DNA of 64,000 bases from Acidovorax sp. 69 (GCF_002797445.1 NZ_PGEP01000001.1:3224501-3288500), one strand, 5' to 3'. Positions 55,606 to 63,869 are shown, counted from the stretch's first letter. The notes: generated by a model from the letters alone, not told the origin. Numbers and translations: made by a program.

Positions 55606-56069
55606 TGCGCCACCCCGCGCTCCTTGCGCACCGCCAGCAGTTCGGCCAGCAGCCAGCGGCGGCGCACCGAGTACACCACCAGCCCCACCGACGCAGCCGC
55701 CAGCGCCAGCACCACGCCCGCAAACGCGCCGCTGAACACCGCCAGAGCCTGCTGGCCGTTGCCCGCCGCCACGCTCTGCAACGCGGGGCCGAGCGGGATC
55801 ATCGTGGCGATCAGCCCCAGCATGGGCGACAAGCGGCTGAGCAGGCGCACGGGTTCGACCTGGCGCACCAGTTGCAGCTCCAGCTCTTCCATCGAGAGTT
55901 CAGGCTCCACGCGCAGCGAGCGGTATTGCGGCTGGCGCCAGCGCTGCCATGCCTCCATGAGCGTGGCGCCGCCCGACCACAGTGCGTAGACAAACGCCAG
56001 CGCGACCAGCACCAGCACGGGCCAGAGCAACGACTGCGCGACCTGCGAAAAACCCGATTCGATGTTCAT
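55602..56069 (-). CDS. MotA/TolQ/ExbB-type proton channel protein
   Basis: 155 residues with three membrane helices (about 13-33, 79-100 and 107-132). The TolQ/ExbB core is visible in LLSRLSPMLGLIATMIPLGP and VFSGAFAGVVLALAAASVGL. It is shorter than ExbB (about 230). With the DUF2149 partner it should form an ion-driven motor, here dedicated to the neighbouring CobN or to the TonB-dependent receptor. The gene overlaps btuD by four bases. Confidence 0.85.
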   Translation of the reverse strand: MNIESGFSQVAQSLLWPVLVLVALAFVYALWSGGATLMEAWQRWRQPQYRSLRVEPELSMEELELQLVRQVEPVRLLSRLSPMLGLIATMIPLGPALQSVAAGNGQQALAVFSGAFAGVVLALAAASVGLVVYSVRRRWLLAELLAVRKERGVAQ

Positions 56070-56884
56070 GCATCCACTCCCTCAATAGCTTGGTTGTTGT
56101 TCTTGCGTTGCAGGGAGGGCAGCGCCATCCACATGCCATCCAGATGCCGCACATGGATGCGGTAGTCAAACACGCTTTCCAGCGCGGCGTGGGTATCGGG
56201 CGCATCGCAGGCGCCCTGGTGCAGCACGCGGCCCTGTGCCATCACCACCATGTCGTCGGCCTGCAGTGCCAGCGACACCTCGTGCAGCACGCTGACCACC
56301 GTGCCACCCGCCTCCACCAGTTCGCGCATGGTGTGCAGCCAGTCGGTCTGGTGCGGCGGGTCGAGGTTGGCCAGGGGCTCGTCCATGAGCAGCACCTGCG
56401 CCTGCACGGCCAGGGCGCGGGCCAGCAACACGCGCTGGCGCTCGCCGCCCGACAGCTGAGACAGCGGGCGGTGGCGCCAGTCCCAGGCCTGCGTGGTGCG
56501 CAGCGCCTGCTCCACTGCCGCATGGTCGGCCGCGCCCGGCGGGGCCAGCCAGGCCTGGTGCGGCAAGCGGCCCAGCATGGCGACGTCGTAGCTGGTGAGG
56601 TCGTCGGCCGAGCCTTCGTTCTGGCCCAGCCAGGCAAGCTGCCGGGCCCGTTCGCGCGCAGGTATCTGCAGGAGGGGTCGCCCCAACAACTGCACTTCGC
56701 CCTGCACGGCAGCGCGCGGCAGCAGGCCCGCCAACGCTTTGAGCAACGTGGACTTGCCCGCGCCGTTGGGGCCGACGATGCTGGTCCAGCGACCGGCGGG
56801 CAATTGCAGGTCAACGCCCTGCAATATCAAGTGATTTCCGATGCTAGCGCCTATCCCATAAGCGCCAATAGCTATCAATTTCAT
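56066..56884 (-). CDS. btuD: Vitamin B12 ABC transporter ATP-binding protein, repeat-derived N-terminus
   Basis: 272 residues from the ATG at 56884. Walker A is GPNGAGKST (about 38-46), signature LSGGERQRVLLARAL, Walker B VLLMDEPLANLD and the His switch in SVLHEVSLALQ. It pairs with BtuC and BtuF. Residues 1-19 (MKLIAIGAYGIGASIGNHL) are encoded by copy F of the palindromic repeat, including the start codon, replacing the first strand normally present in ABC ATPases. A longer ORF reaches back to 56980 without a better start. Confidence 0.9.
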   Translation of the reverse strand: MKLIAIGAYGIGASIGNHLILQGVDLQLPAGRWTSIVGPNGAGKSTLLKALAGLLPRAAVQGEVQLLGRPLLQIPARERARQLAWLGQNEGSADDLTSYDVAMLGRLPHQAWLAPPGAADHAAVEQALRTTQAWDWRHRPLSQLSGGERQRVLLARALAVQAQVLLMDEPLANLDPPHQTDWLHTMRELVEAGGTVVSVLHEVSLALQADDMVVMAQGRVLHQGACDAPDTHAALESVFDYRIHVRHLDGMWMALPSLQRKNNNQAIEGVDA

Positions 56885-56887
56885 AGT
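56829..56887. repeat. Palindromic dispersed repeat, copy F, forming the start of btuD
   Basis: TGCTAGCGCCTATCCCATAA, then GCGCCAATAGCTATCAATTT and CATAGTT. It matches copy A in the same orientation, including the shared AGCTATCAAxTTCATAGTT end. The ATG of btuD (56884-56882) lies in it. Confidence 0.8.
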
Positions 56888-56966
56888 TAACTCGCGCAAA
56901 TGGGGGTGCGACGACAGGGGGCGGTCACGGCAAGCGACTTGCTTGAGCCTTTTTGCACAAGTCGCT

Positions 56967-58001
56967 TCATAGCGCACCACCGTGCGATGTGCGGCGGTGC
57001 ATGAGCCACAGCAAGTAGGTGCCGCCCAGTGCGGCGGTGAGCACGCCCACCGGCAGCTCCTGCGGTGCCAGCAGCCAGCGCGCCAGGATGTCGGCGGCCA
57101 GCAGCAGCACCGCGCCCATCAGACTGGAGAGCACGATGTGCCGCTCGTGCGTCACCCGCACGATGGAGCGCACCAGGTGCGGCGCGGCCAGCCCCACAAA
57201 GGCGATGAGCCCCGTCTGCGCCACCGCCGTGCCAGTGGCCAGCGCCATGGCCGCCACCAGCCCTGCCCGCATGGGCATCAGCGGCAGGCCCAGGCTGGCC
57301 GCGGTGGACTCGCCCAGCGTGAGGCCGTCGAGCGCGCGCGCCAGCATCCAGGCGACAACTGAGCACAACCCCCACGCCACCGCCATCAGCACGCAGGCCA
57401 TCCAGCCCACAAACGCCGTGCTGCCCAATGTGAAAGCCTGCATGGCCTGCAAGATGTCTGGCGACGCCAGCTCCACCAGGTCGCGCAGAGCACCCAGCAC
57501 CACGCCCACGATCACGCCCGCCAGCAGCAAGCGCAGAGTGTGCTGCACGCCCTTGGCGAGCAACAGCGTCAGCACCACCGCCCCTGCCGCGCCCAAAAAT
57601 GCCATGCCGGTGATACCAATGCGCGCAAGCCATTGCGCCGCCACGGGCGAGACACCAAACAGCGCCATGGCCACGGCCCCGCCCAGCGCCGCGCCCGAGG
57701 CGCTGCCCAGCAGGTACGGGTCGGCCAGCGGATTGCGAAACAGCCCCTGCGCCACGGCGCCTGACAGCCCCAGCAACGCGCCCGCCAGCCAGGCGCCCAG
57801 CGTGCGCGGCAGGCGGATATCCCACACGATCTGCCAGGCCACCGGGTCGCCACGCATGTGCAGCACGCTGTCAAAGCCGGTGCTGCCCACCCCCACGCCG
57901 GTCAACGCCAGCACCACGCTGGCCAGCAGCAGCCAGGCGGCGCACCATGCCGCACGGCGGCTGGCCGTACCGGTGGGCAAGTCGGCGGGGGCGCGGGTCA
58001 T
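56967..58001 (-). CDS. btuC: Vitamin B12 ABC transporter permease
   Basis: 344 residues from the ATG at 58001, which overlaps the btuF stop by four bases. FecCD/BtuC-type permease with about ten membrane helices. The family blocks RLPRTLGAWLAGALLGLSGA, RNPLADPYLLGSASGAALGG and GLIAFVGLAAPHLVRSIVRV are intact, the last containing the coupling helix that contacts BtuD. An 82-bp gap, mostly repeat copy F plus a short spacer, separates it from btuD. Confidence 0.93.
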   Translation of the reverse strand: MTRAPADLPTGTASRRAAWCAAWLLLASVVLALTGVGVGSTGFDSVLHMRGDPVAWQIVWDIRLPRTLGAWLAGALLGLSGAVAQGLFRNPLADPYLLGSASGAALGGAVAMALFGVSPVAAQWLARIGITGMAFLGAAGAVVLTLLLAKGVQHTLRLLLAGVIVGVVLGALRDLVELASPDILQAMQAFTLGSTAFVGWMACVLMAVAWGLCSVVAWMLARALDGLTLGESTAASLGLPLMPMRAGLVAAMALATGTAVAQTGLIAFVGLAAPHLVRSIVRVTHERHIVLSSLMGAVLLLAADILARWLLAPQELPVGVLTAALGGTYLLWLMHRRTSHGGAL

Positions 58002-58900
58002 GGCGCCTTGTCCGAAATACACCGCGCCATGATGCGGGCCGCCTCGGCCATGCGCGGGCCGGGGCGCACCACCACGTCGGAATCACCCGGGCCAAACACG
58101 CACAGCTTGTTGTCTCGAATGGCCCGCATGCTCGCCCAGCCAGGGTACGGCACCATGGCCTGCATGCTGCGGTTGCCGATCATGATGATGTCGGGGTTGG
58201 CGCGCACCACAAACTCGGGGTTCAGGCGCGGAAAAGGCCCGAGCGATGCTGGCACCACATTGCGCACGCCCAGCCGGGTGAGCGACTCGCCAATGAACGA
58301 CGCCTCGCCGGCCGCATAGGGCCCGCGGCTCACCTCGAAATACACGCGGGTGTTCTTGGCCTTGGGCGGGATGGACTGCGCCGCCGCCAACACGCCTGCA
58401 TCGATCACGCGCCACAGCCGATCGGAGCCTTGCGCACGGGGCACGCCCAGCAGGTCACTCAAGGTGCCCAGCACGCGGCGTACGTCGGCGTGGGTCTTAG
58501 GCTCGAGCTGCACCACGGTAACGCCCAGCGCCTCCAGCCGGTCGCTGGCACGCGAGCTGACGGACATGAGCACAACGTCCGGTTTAAGCGCCACAACGGC
58601 CTCGATACTCGGGTCCAGCCCACCGCCCACCTTGGGCAGCTTCGCAATCACGGCCTCAGGCCAGTTGGAATAGCGGTCCACGCCCACCAGCCGGTGGCAT
58701 TGCTCCAGCTCGCACACGCTTTCGGTCAATGAGGGCAGCAGGCTGACAATGCGCTGTGGCGGGCGGGGCAGCGAGACCTCGCGGCCGCGGTCGTCCTTGA
58801 TATGCACCGACTGCGCCTGCGCCAGCCCGGCCATCAGCAGGCCCAGCAGCACCACGATGGCAATGACCCACAGAATGCGGCGCACGGGGGTTGGTTTCAT
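57998..58900 (-). CDS. btuF: Vitamin B12-binding periplasmic protein
   Basis: 300 residues from the ATG at 58900, which shares one base with the cobU stop (TGATG). An N-terminal hydrophobic segment (IAIVVLLGLLMAGLAQAQ) is a signal peptide or anchor. The class III binding-protein fold follows: PQRIVSLLPSLTESVCELEQ, LVGVDRYSNWPEAV and LKPDVVLMSV in lobe 1, and a C-terminal lobe with IIMIGNRSMQAMVPYPGW. It is longer than E. coli BtuF (266), mostly because of the N-terminus. Confidence 0.88.
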   Translation of the reverse strand: MKPTPVRRILWVIAIVVLLGLLMAGLAQAQSVHIKDDRGREVSLPRPPQRIVSLLPSLTESVCELEQCHRLVGVDRYSNWPEAVIAKLPKVGGGLDPSIEAVVALKPDVVLMSVSSRASDRLEALGVTVVQLEPKTHADVRRVLGTLSDLLGVPRAQGSDRLWRVIDAGVLAAAQSIPPKAKNTRVYFEVSRGPYAAGEASFIGESLTRLGVRNVVPASLGPFPRLNPEFVVRANPDIIMIGNRSMQAMVPYPGWASMRAIRDNKLCVFGPGDSDVVVRPGPRMAEAARIMARCISDKAP

Positions 58901-59502
58901 CAGCAGGGTTCTTTCAACGTGAGAGGCAGGCCGGCTGCCATCAATGTGACGCGGGGGCACACCTGCGCGACTTGCTGGTTGAGCGTGCCAAGGGCATCCA
59001 CAAAAGCGCGCACCTCGCGCCCCATCGGGATGACCCCCAGGCCAATTTCGTTGCCCACCAGAACAACGGGGCCAGGGGATTTCCGAACCGCTTCCAAAAA
59101 CATAGCTGCTTGCGCTTGCCAATCAAGCGCTAGAGCCTGTTTTTGTTCAAAATCAAGAGTCTCCATGCCCGAGGGCATGGTCCAGTGTGTGAGCCACAGC
59201 GTGAGGCAGTCCACCACCACCAGGGTTTGCGGCGCGCTGAGCCGTACCACGGCAGCGGCCACATCGTGTGGATCTTCCACGGTCTGCAGACCGGGCACGC
59301 GTTCGGCGCGATCGCGTTGGTGGCGGGCGATGCGCTCGCGCATTTCGTCGTCCCAGGCTTCAGCGGTGGCGATGAGAACCGCGCGATGGTCGCCCGATTG
59401 CGCCAGCCAGTCACGCGCCAGCAATTCGGCGCGGCGCGACTTGCCGCTTTTTTGGCCACCCAGGATGAGTTCGGTGGTGATGGGGTGCGGTGCGGAAGTC
59501 AT
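58900..59502 (-). CDS. cobU: Adenosylcobinamide kinase/guanylyltransferase
   Basis: Phosphorylates and guanylylates adenosylcobinamide. 200 residues from the ATG at 59502, overlapping the cbiA stop by four bases. The P-loop is GGQKSGKS (15-22), the GMP-linked His is in MRERIARHQRDR, and VVDCLTLWLTHW and GLGVIPMGREVRAFVDALG are intact. Residues about 116-137 (FEQKQALALDWQAQAAMFLE and two more) are encoded by copy G of the palindromic repeat, at a position where the family normally has a variable loop. Confidence 0.94.
   Translation of the reverse strand: MTSAPHPITTELILGGQKSGKSRRAELLARDWLAQSGDHRAVLIATAEAWDDEMRERIARHQRDRAERVPGLQTVEDPHDVAAAVVRLSAPQTLVVVDCLTLWLTHWTMPSGMETLDFEQKQALALDWQAQAAMFLEAVRKSPGPVVLVGNEIGLGVIPMGREVRAFVDALGTLNQQVAQVCPRVTLMAAGLPLTLKEPC
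59093..59155. repeat. Palindromic dispersed repeat, copy G, inside cobU
   Basis: TTCCAAAAACATAGCTGC, then TTGCGCTTGCCAATCAAGCG and CTAGAGCCTG. On the minus strand it is translated in the same frame as copy E in cbiB. Confidence 0.8.
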
Positions 59503-60869
59503 GCCGAGCCCCCTCCCAGCAGATGCGCCACGGCTTCGGGGCTGGACGGGAACCACGCATGAAAATAGCTTGCGTAGATGCTGCCCAACTGATACAGCGC
59601 TTCACCCGCATCCGGCGCAACTGCCTCGTTCGGGCGGGCCGTGCGGGCCACCACAGGCGCATGGCTGTCGCTGGTGGAGTAATGGAAGGTGTGGCCGCGC
59701 AGCGTGTGCCCCGCCACATCCAGTTGTTGTGGGCCCAGCGCCGCCAGGCGTTTTTGCATGGTCACGCGGCCGGGCAACAAGCCCCACAGCGGGGCCGTGC
59801 TGCCATCGGCCAGGGTGATGGATTCAAACAACGCCATCATGCCGCCGCACTCGGCCCACAGCGGTTTGCCCGCCGCCACATGGGCGCGCAGGCTGGCCAG
59901 CATGCCGGTATTGGCGGCGATCTGCGCGGTGTGCAGCTCGGGGTAACCGCCGGGCAGCCACACGGCATCGCAGTCCGGCAACGCCGTGTCTTGCAGGGGC
60001 GAGAAGAACACCACGCGGGCGCCCATCTGTTCCAGGCATTGCACATTGGCGGCGTAGGTGAAACAGAACGCCGCGTCACGCCCCACGGCCACGGTGCGGC
60101 CGGCCAGAAGGGGTGGCACGGGCACAGGCTGCGCAGGGGGTGCAAAGCCCACGGCCCAGCGCTGCAAATCATCCAAGCCCATCTGACCCAAGGGTGTGGC
60201 CGCCAGCGCGTCGGCGGCGGCGTCCAGTCGCTGCAAACTGTCGTCCAGCTCATGCGCGGCCACCAGGCCCAGATGGCGCTCGGGCAGCAGGGCGGCGCTG
60301 GCCTTGCCAGCGGCGGGTGCGGTGCCAGACTGCACCCGCATCAACGCCCCCATCCAGTCATCGGCGTCTTGCAGGCCATCTCGCAGCATGTCGGCGTGGC
60401 GCGCACTGCCCACGCGGTTGGCCAACACGCCGGCCCAAGGCAGGCCCGGGCGGTAGTGGCGAAGGCCAAAGGCCAGCGCACCGAACGTGCCCGCCATGGC
60501 CGAGGCATCGACCACAGCCAGCACCGGCACACCAAAGTGCCGGGCCAGATCGGCCGCGCTGGGGCTGCCGTCAAACAGGCCCATCACGCCTTCGATAAGG
60601 ATCAGGTCCGACTCGCAGGCCGCATCGTGCAAGCGCTGCGCGCAGTCCGCCTCGCCCGTCATCCAAAGATCAAGCTGGTGCACCGGCGCACCGCTGGCCA
60701 GCTGATGCCAGTGCGGGTCCAGAAAATCCGGTCCGCACTTGAAGACCCGCACGCGCCTGCCCTGGCGCGCGTGCAGGCGCGCCAGGGCAGCGGTCACCGT
60801 GGTCTTGCCCTGCCCGGAGGCCGGGGCTGCGATCAGCAGCGCGGGGCAACGTGTCACTGCGGAGCCCAT
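59499..60869 (-). CDS. cbiA: Cobyrinate a,c-diamide synthase
   Basis: Glutamine-dependent amidation of cobyrinic acid (also called cobB). 456 residues. The N-terminal dethiobiotin-synthetase-like ATPase has LIAAPASGQGKTTVTAAL, FKCGPDFLDPHWH and LIEGVMGLFDG. The C-terminal class I glutaminase-like domain has VWLPGGYPELH and the catalytic Cys in LWAECGGMMAL (about 338). The first 16 bp overlap the end of btuB. Its presence means the pathway can accept early corrinoid intermediates, although no ring-building genes are visible here. Confidence 0.94.
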   Translation of the reverse strand: MGSAVTRCPALLIAAPASGQGKTTVTAALARLHARQGRRVRVFKCGPDFLDPHWHQLASGAPVHQLDLWMTGEADCAQRLHDAACESDLILIEGVMGLFDGSPSAADLARHFGVPVLAVVDASAMAGTFGALAFGLRHYRPGLPWAGVLANRVGSARHADMLRDGLQDADDWMGALMRVQSGTAPAAGKASAALLPERHLGLVAAHELDDSLQRLDAAADALAATPLGQMGLDDLQRWAVGFAPPAQPVPVPPLLAGRTVAVGRDAAFCFTYAANVQCLEQMGARVVFFSPLQDTALPDCDAVWLPGGYPELHTAQIAANTGMLASLRAHVAAGKPLWAECGGMMALFESITLADGSTAPLWGLLPGRVTMQKRLAALGPQQLDVAGHTLRGHTFHYSTSDSHAPVVARTARPNEAVAPDAGEALYQLGSIYASYFHAWFPSSPEAVAHLLGGGSA

Positions 60870-62737
60870 TTCACACCGACATAAACCGTGCGGCCTGCGG
60901 TGGCATAGGTGCGGGCCAGCTGATAGTCCTTGTCGGCCAGGTTGTCGATGCGGGCCAGCAAGGTGTAGTCGCGTGCAATGCGGGTGCTGGCATACAGGTT
61001 GAACAGGGCGTAGCCGCCCAGCACGTTGGTGTTGGCCACGGTGTCGAAGCGACGGCCAGAGGCCTGCACTTCGGCGCCCACGGTCCAGCCCGCCAGGCGC
61101 GTGTCGGCGCCGAAGGTGGCGTGCTGCTTGGCGCGGCGCGCCAGCTGTTTGCCGGTGTCCAGGTCACGCGGGCGCTGCAGGTCGACAGAACCGTGCAGTT
61201 GCACATCGCCCACGCGGTGTGAGCCAGCCAACGTCACGCCTTTGTATTCAGCACGCGCCGTGTTGGCGTAGCAGCCAAAGCTGGAGGCACAAGTGCCCGC
61301 ACCACCAAAGGAGATCAGGTTGCTCACGCGGTTGCGGAACAGGGTGGCAGAGAACGTGCTGTTGCCCTGCGCATAACGCAGCGCCACTTCGGCATTGCGG
61401 CTGCTTTCGGGGCGCAGCGTTGCCACGCCGTATTCGCTGAAACGGTGATAGAGCGTGGGGGCGCGGAAGGCCGTGCCCACCGACGCCGTGGCGCGCCATT
61501 GCGGGGTGATGGCATAGCCGTAGGCCGCGCTGCCAGTGCTCTTGCCGCCAAACTCGCTGTCAGAGTCGTGGCGCACATTGAGCTGTACCGTGTGGCCTGC
61601 AGCGTTGTAGCCGTAGCCCAGGGCCAGTGCGTCCTGCGAGCGTTTGGCGTCGATGGGAGCGTTTTCCAGGCGGTCCTCCCGGCGCTCCAGGGCCGCGGTG
61701 ACCAGGTGCGCGCCCTGGCGCCATTCATTCTGGAAGTAATAGCCGCGCAGGCGCGTGTCGCTCAGGTAAGGCGAGGGGCGGGTTTCGTATTCGTCGCGCG
61801 AGTCAGTGATGGACAAGCGCGTCTTGTAGGCACTGCTCCACTGCGCGATCCAGTTGAGGCCCAAGGCGTGCATGGTGTGCAGGTTGCGGTCGTCCTTGCC
61901 CAAGCCGCTGTCGTAGCCTGCGTTGGAGTCGTTGGACATCAGCGTGCCTTCGAGGCGGTGCGCGGCGTTGACCTGAAGACCTACGCGCGCGTGGCCCGCT
62001 GTGGTGCGGTAGCCGTCGCGATCGGGGTTCTGCCCGGTGATGGGGCGGGCGTTGAAGCCCTTGCTGTCGTCGCGGGCCAAGCCCAGTGCATAGTCCACCG
62101 TGCCACTGGCGCCGCTGATGCCCGCCTCGATCTTGGTGGTTTGACGGCTGCCCACTCCGATACCCACATAGGGCGCTACGCCGTTCTCGCCACGTTTGGT
62201 GAAAATCTGCACCACTCCACCCATGGCATCTGACCCATACACCGCCCCTGCCGGCCCACGCAACACTTCAATGCGATCAATGAGGCCCAGCGGGATGCTC
62301 TCCCACGGCGCACCGCCGGTGGACTGCGAGTCGATACGCACACCGTCGATATAGACCGCCGTGAAGCGCGACTCGGCACCACGCAGGAATACGCCGGTGG
62401 TGGTACCGGGGCCCCCATTGCGCGAGAACTCCACACCAGGCAAGCGGGCGAGTAGATCGGCCAGACCAGTGGCGCCGCTGCTTTCAATGGTTTCGCGGTC
62501 CACGATGGAGATGTCAGCCACCAGGTCGGCGAGCGGCTGCGGCGTGCGCGTGGCGGCCACCACGGTTTCTGCCAGCGAGGGAGCGCGCAGGTTCTGGGCC
62601 AGCAGTTCGCTGCTGGCAGGCGTGGCTTGTGCCAAGGCACTGCAGGCACTTCCCACAGCCAGTGTCAACAGGGCCAGGCGATTGGCAGGCAGGCGCAGCA
62701 ACGCCACGGGGCGCGCACGAAAGGTACGGATTTTCAT
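60854..62737 (-). CDS. btuB: TonB-dependent vitamin B12/corrinoid outer-membrane receptor
   Basis: 627 residues from the ATG at 62737. A signal peptide (about 1-36, ending SALAQ) is followed by a TonB-box-like LAETVVAATR, the plug domain (LADLLARLPGVEFSRNGGPG; VFLRGAESRFTAVYIDGVRI; EVLRGPAGAVYGSDAMGGVV) and a 22-strand barrel ending in a short strand before the terminal Gln. It is similar in size and plug sequence to E. coli BtuB. First gene of the riboswitch-led operon. Confidence 0.93.
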   Translation of the reverse strand: MKIRTFRARPVALLRLPANRLALLTLAVGSACSALAQATPASSELLAQNLRAPSLAETVVAATRTPQPLADLVADISIVDRETIESSGATGLADLLARLPGVEFSRNGGPGTTTGVFLRGAESRFTAVYIDGVRIDSQSTGGAPWESIPLGLIDRIEVLRGPAGAVYGSDAMGGVVQIFTKRGENGVAPYVGIGVGSRQTTKIEAGISGASGTVDYALGLARDDSKGFNARPITGQNPDRDGYRTTAGHARVGLQVNAAHRLEGTLMSNDSNAGYDSGLGKDDRNLHTMHALGLNWIAQWSSAYKTRLSITDSRDEYETRPSPYLSDTRLRGYYFQNEWRQGAHLVTAALERREDRLENAPIDAKRSQDALALGYGYNAAGHTVQLNVRHDSDSEFGGKSTGSAAYGYAITPQWRATASVGTAFRAPTLYHRFSEYGVATLRPESSRNAEVALRYAQGNSTFSATLFRNRVSNLISFGGAGTCASSFGCYANTARAEYKGVTLAGSHRVGDVQLHGSVDLQRPRDLDTGKQLARRAKQHATFGADTRLAGWTVGAEVQASGRRFDTVANTNVLGGYALFNLYASTRIARDYTLLARIDNLADKDYQLARTYATAGRTVYVGVKWAPQ

Positions 62738-62829
62738 GGGGATCATCGTCAACAAACAACCCGGGCCGGCCTCCCGCCAGCATATGGGTGATACAGCTGC
62801 GCAGCGCCCAAAGCAGGCGCACGCAGCCA

Positions 62830-63037
62830 CCGTGTTGGCCGGTATCCGGGCTGGCGGAACACCCCCAATGCCTTCCCATGTGCTTGTTCAAGGCACGCAG
62901 TGGCGTATGGATGGAGAGAGAATCGGATGATTCGTCCGCTGACCGTTGCGGGGGCAGCGCAGGCTGGGTGCGCCATGCGTGGCGCCTCCTCCCTGCTTCC
63001 CGTTGAACTGCGGCATGTGAACCACGCTGCGAGCACC
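62830..63037 (-). promoter_or_regulatory. Cobalamin riboswitch
   Basis: On the minus strand the B12 box GCCAGCCCGGATACCGGCC (62855-62837) is a textbook match. Upstream are GGGAAGCAGGG, then CCTGCGCTGCCCCCGCAACG, then CGCCACTGCGTGCC and CATGGGAAGGC, in the conserved order of the aptamer. A TAAAAT box at 63052-63047 could be the -10 element. The stretch 62738-62829 between aptamer and btuB has GC-rich self-complementary sequence and probably forms the expression platform. It should repress btuB and the downstream operon when adenosylcobalamin is plentiful. Confidence 0.92.
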
Positions 63038-63279
63038 AACTCTGCGATTTTACGACCGTTTACAACCCGCAACCGGAGGATGCGTCCTTCGCCAATGCCT
63101 TCAAGCCCCTCTGCGGCCAGTGGGGGCGCCCAGCGTCGCGGGCCGTGCTGCGACGCACAACCTGCCAATCCCCAGCGACCAGAGGTCGCTCTTTGACTCA
63201 CTATGCACCTCGATCGAGCTGGCAAATGCCAAGCGCGCTGAGGAAATAGCGGGAGACACGCCCTACAATCAAAGGCTGT

Positions 63280-63504
63280 ATGGCCACACCGTTCCCTACC
63301 GACCAGATCGCCGACCGCGTTGAGCGCCTGCTGCTGCGCCATGCGGAATTGCAACGCACCAATGCGCTCCTGGCAGACCAGGTGACGGCATTGACGCAGG
63401 AGCGGGATTCGCTCAAGTCACGCCTGAGTGCTGCGCGCGCGCGCGTGGATGCTCTGCTTGAACGCCTTCCCGCAGCCGCGCCGCCCACGAAAGAAGCCGA
63501 ATGA
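63280..63504 (+). CDS. ZapB-like coiled-coil cell-division protein
   Basis: 74 residues, almost entirely a coiled coil with heptads (RVERLLLRHAELQRTNALLA, then TALTQERDSLKSRLSAARAR). It resembles the short ZapB/DUF904-type proteins found directly upstream of zapA in betaproteobacteria. Overlap with zapA is four bases (ATGA). A TACAAT box lies only 10 bp before the start, so the transcript leader may be very short. The 63053-63279 stretch upstream holds no other gene. Confidence 0.8.
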   Translation: MATPFPTDQIADRVERLLLRHAELQRTNALLADQVTALTQERDSLKSRLSAARARVDALLERLPAAAPPTKEAE

Positions 63505-63869
63505 AACAAATCGAGGTGCAGATACTGCAGCAAAGCTATCTGCTGACCTGCCCCGAGGGTCACGAGAGCCGCTTGCTGGATGCCGTAGAACGCGTGGACA
63601 CCGCCATGACCCGCATCCGCGATGCTGGCAAGGTCCGCGCCCGTGAACGCATCGCCGTGCTGGCGGCCTTGAACCTGGCCTTCGAGATCGCGGACCGCGA
63701 GGCGGCCGATCTTGTGGCGGGCGCGGCACAAACAACCACAGCACCGACGGCCGCGATCATGAGCCCCGGACAGCAGGAAACACGCTTGCCGGACGAGGAT
63801 CAACATCGTCTGCACTCCCTCGTGCAACGGCTGGACCAGGCCCTGGGCGAAGACGGCCGCCTGCTCTAG
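63501..63869 (+). CDS. zapA: Cell division protein ZapA
   Basis: 122 residues. The N-terminal globular part (MKQIEVQILQQSYLLTCPEG, then LLDAVERVDTAMTRIRDAGK and RERIAVLAALNLAFE) is the ZapA signature; the C-terminal half is a coiled coil. ZapA bundles FtsZ filaments at the division ring. It is translationally coupled to the ZapB-like gene. Confidence 0.93.
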   Translation: MKQIEVQILQQSYLLTCPEGHESRLLDAVERVDTAMTRIRDAGKVRARERIAVLAALNLAFEIADREAADLVAGAAQTTTAPTAAIMSPGQQETRLPDEDQHRLHSLVQRLDQALGEDGRLL

